Assembly: GCA_022414725.1 (NCBI GenBank)
Contig: CM039467.1
Location: forward strand, 7,260,357 to 7,324,356
DNA from: Microglena sp. YARC
Taxonomy: Eukaryota > Chlorophyta > Chlorophyceae > Chlamydomonadales > Chlamydomonadaceae
Direction: 5' to 3'
Length of the DNA: 64,000 bases
Made by a program: the position numbers and the translations under genes. Below the pieces are notes generated by a model. The model ran no database searches and had not been told where the DNA came from. It saw only the letters and a list, made by a program, of their open reading frames with translations. Shown in pieces: positions 63,105-64,000 of the stretch; the first letter of the stretch is position 1, and the number at the start of each line of letters is the position of its first letter.

Positions 63105-64000
63105 AGTAGCACAACGCAGGGCCCCCGTCGGGTAAACGTTGTTTGCTAGTTCATCTCCGTGTTCTTCCTATACGGTTGGCAGTCCTTTAGCCTATTGCTA
63201 CCCCGGACAGTAACACATACATGCTACTACATACATAAAAGTACATACGTACATACATACACATACATACATGAATCATTATCATATTTGCCTTTGCAAA
63301 GATCATACTTTCCGTCCGAGCAAGAGGAAATGTTTTGGTTAAACTTGAAGTTAACTAACTTGGCACATGGCTGCAAAGCTCTTAGGCATGTTACGGGATG
63401 TCCACGTACAGGTAGCCAAACATTACAGTACCAACAAACAGACAGCCAAAACAGTACAGGAGTCCAAACAGTTAGCTAAATTAGTGTTCTGTTTAACTCA
63501 GCAACATGCAGTTTACCAATCATGTATGTGTATCTTACATCCAGTTGCAAATATTTTGTTACCCTTCATTAGTGTTAGCTATAATTATTAGAAGTCTGGT
63601 TTATGTATCCCATTGATCCCAACGGCTGGCCCTCTCAACCTCACCTCGAAACAAGTAGACTTTAACATGTAGACTTTAACAGTAATGTAAATTGGTAACT
63701 AATGAAGTTCTATACTTTATTTTATATAGACTAGCGAATACGTTTTGTTTTAAACTTGAACTTGAGTACATGTATGTGTGTTACAGTCCAGGGGTGGGCC
63801 AATTAGGCTAAAGGGACTTGCCCAACCGTGATAGAAAGAAAGGGTCTTAAAAAGAAAAGGCAGGTTGATGAGCTTACCCCAAACAACTTTTACCAACGGG
63901 GGCCCTGAGCTCGTCCTAAAGTGATCATTTAATTCTACAACATGGCTGCAACCTCTTGGGCATGTGACTGTCCAGGCATAGCAATCATGGGCGCTCGTTC
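63105..64000. repeat. Dispersed repeats at the window end
   Basis: Family D copies lie at 63110-63155 and inverted at 63870-63925. (CATA)n at 63215-63270. acatggctgcaa.gctcttaggcatgt occurs at 63364 and 63940. A LINE-like 3' end (aagtagactttaacatgtag) lies at 63651. A 74-codon frame at 63367 is part of the repeated segment and not called. Confidence 0.6.

Overview
The window is eukaryotic nuclear DNA. It has GT-AG introns, a host gene cut into very short exons, Ty1/copia and non-LTR retrotransposon remains, tRNA-derived SINEs, MITEs, and interstitial CCCTAAA (TTTAGGG-type) arrays. That telomere motif fits plants, green algae and some other protists. A repeat-bloated algal or protist genome is my best guess, but I cannot name the organism. 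Most of the 64 kb is tandem repeat, and many long open frames are only artefacts of repeat periods divisible by three.

Layout. 0-12 kb (+): the 3' part of a receptor L-domain/LRR-like gene, with exons at 966-1001, 5734-5864, 7969-8196, 11293-11385 and 11929-11988 (stop) that join in matching phases. 12-18 kb: SINE/MITE copies, a duplicated block and a gypsy gag relic. 18-24 kb (-): a multi-exon serine-rich gene of unknown function starting at 24053. 26.5-31.0 kb: a complete but non-autonomous copia-like LTR retrotransposon with a 5-bp target duplication. It holds gag, a protease-like frame and an unknown third frame, and no integrase or RT. 35.2-36.1 kb (+): an intronless membrane-protein ORF. 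37-58 kb: a SUMO-conjugating enzyme (UBC9) gene in seven pieces. Exons 1-2 lie on the minus strand (42147-40589) and exons 3-7 on the plus strand (47445-58153). 58-62 kb: noisy AT-rich arrays. 62-64 kb: dispersed repeats.

Two observations stand out. First, the UBC9 exons align without gaps to the family through the catalytic Cys, and every junction checked keeps phase, yet exons 1-2 are inverted relative to the rest. One inversion inside intron 2, real or an assembly error at the 87-bp satellite, explains it. Second, in all three intron-containing genes the introns are swollen by tandem arrays anchored on exon edges. At intron starts the unit carries the exon's 3' end plus the 5' splice site. 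At intron ends it carries the 3' splice site plus the exon's 5' end. This looks like a general mode of intron growth in this genome.

From about 53.4 to 62 kb repeat copies differ mainly by single-base indels, which suggests uncorrected long-read sequence. Exons 6 and 7 of UBC9 are affected.
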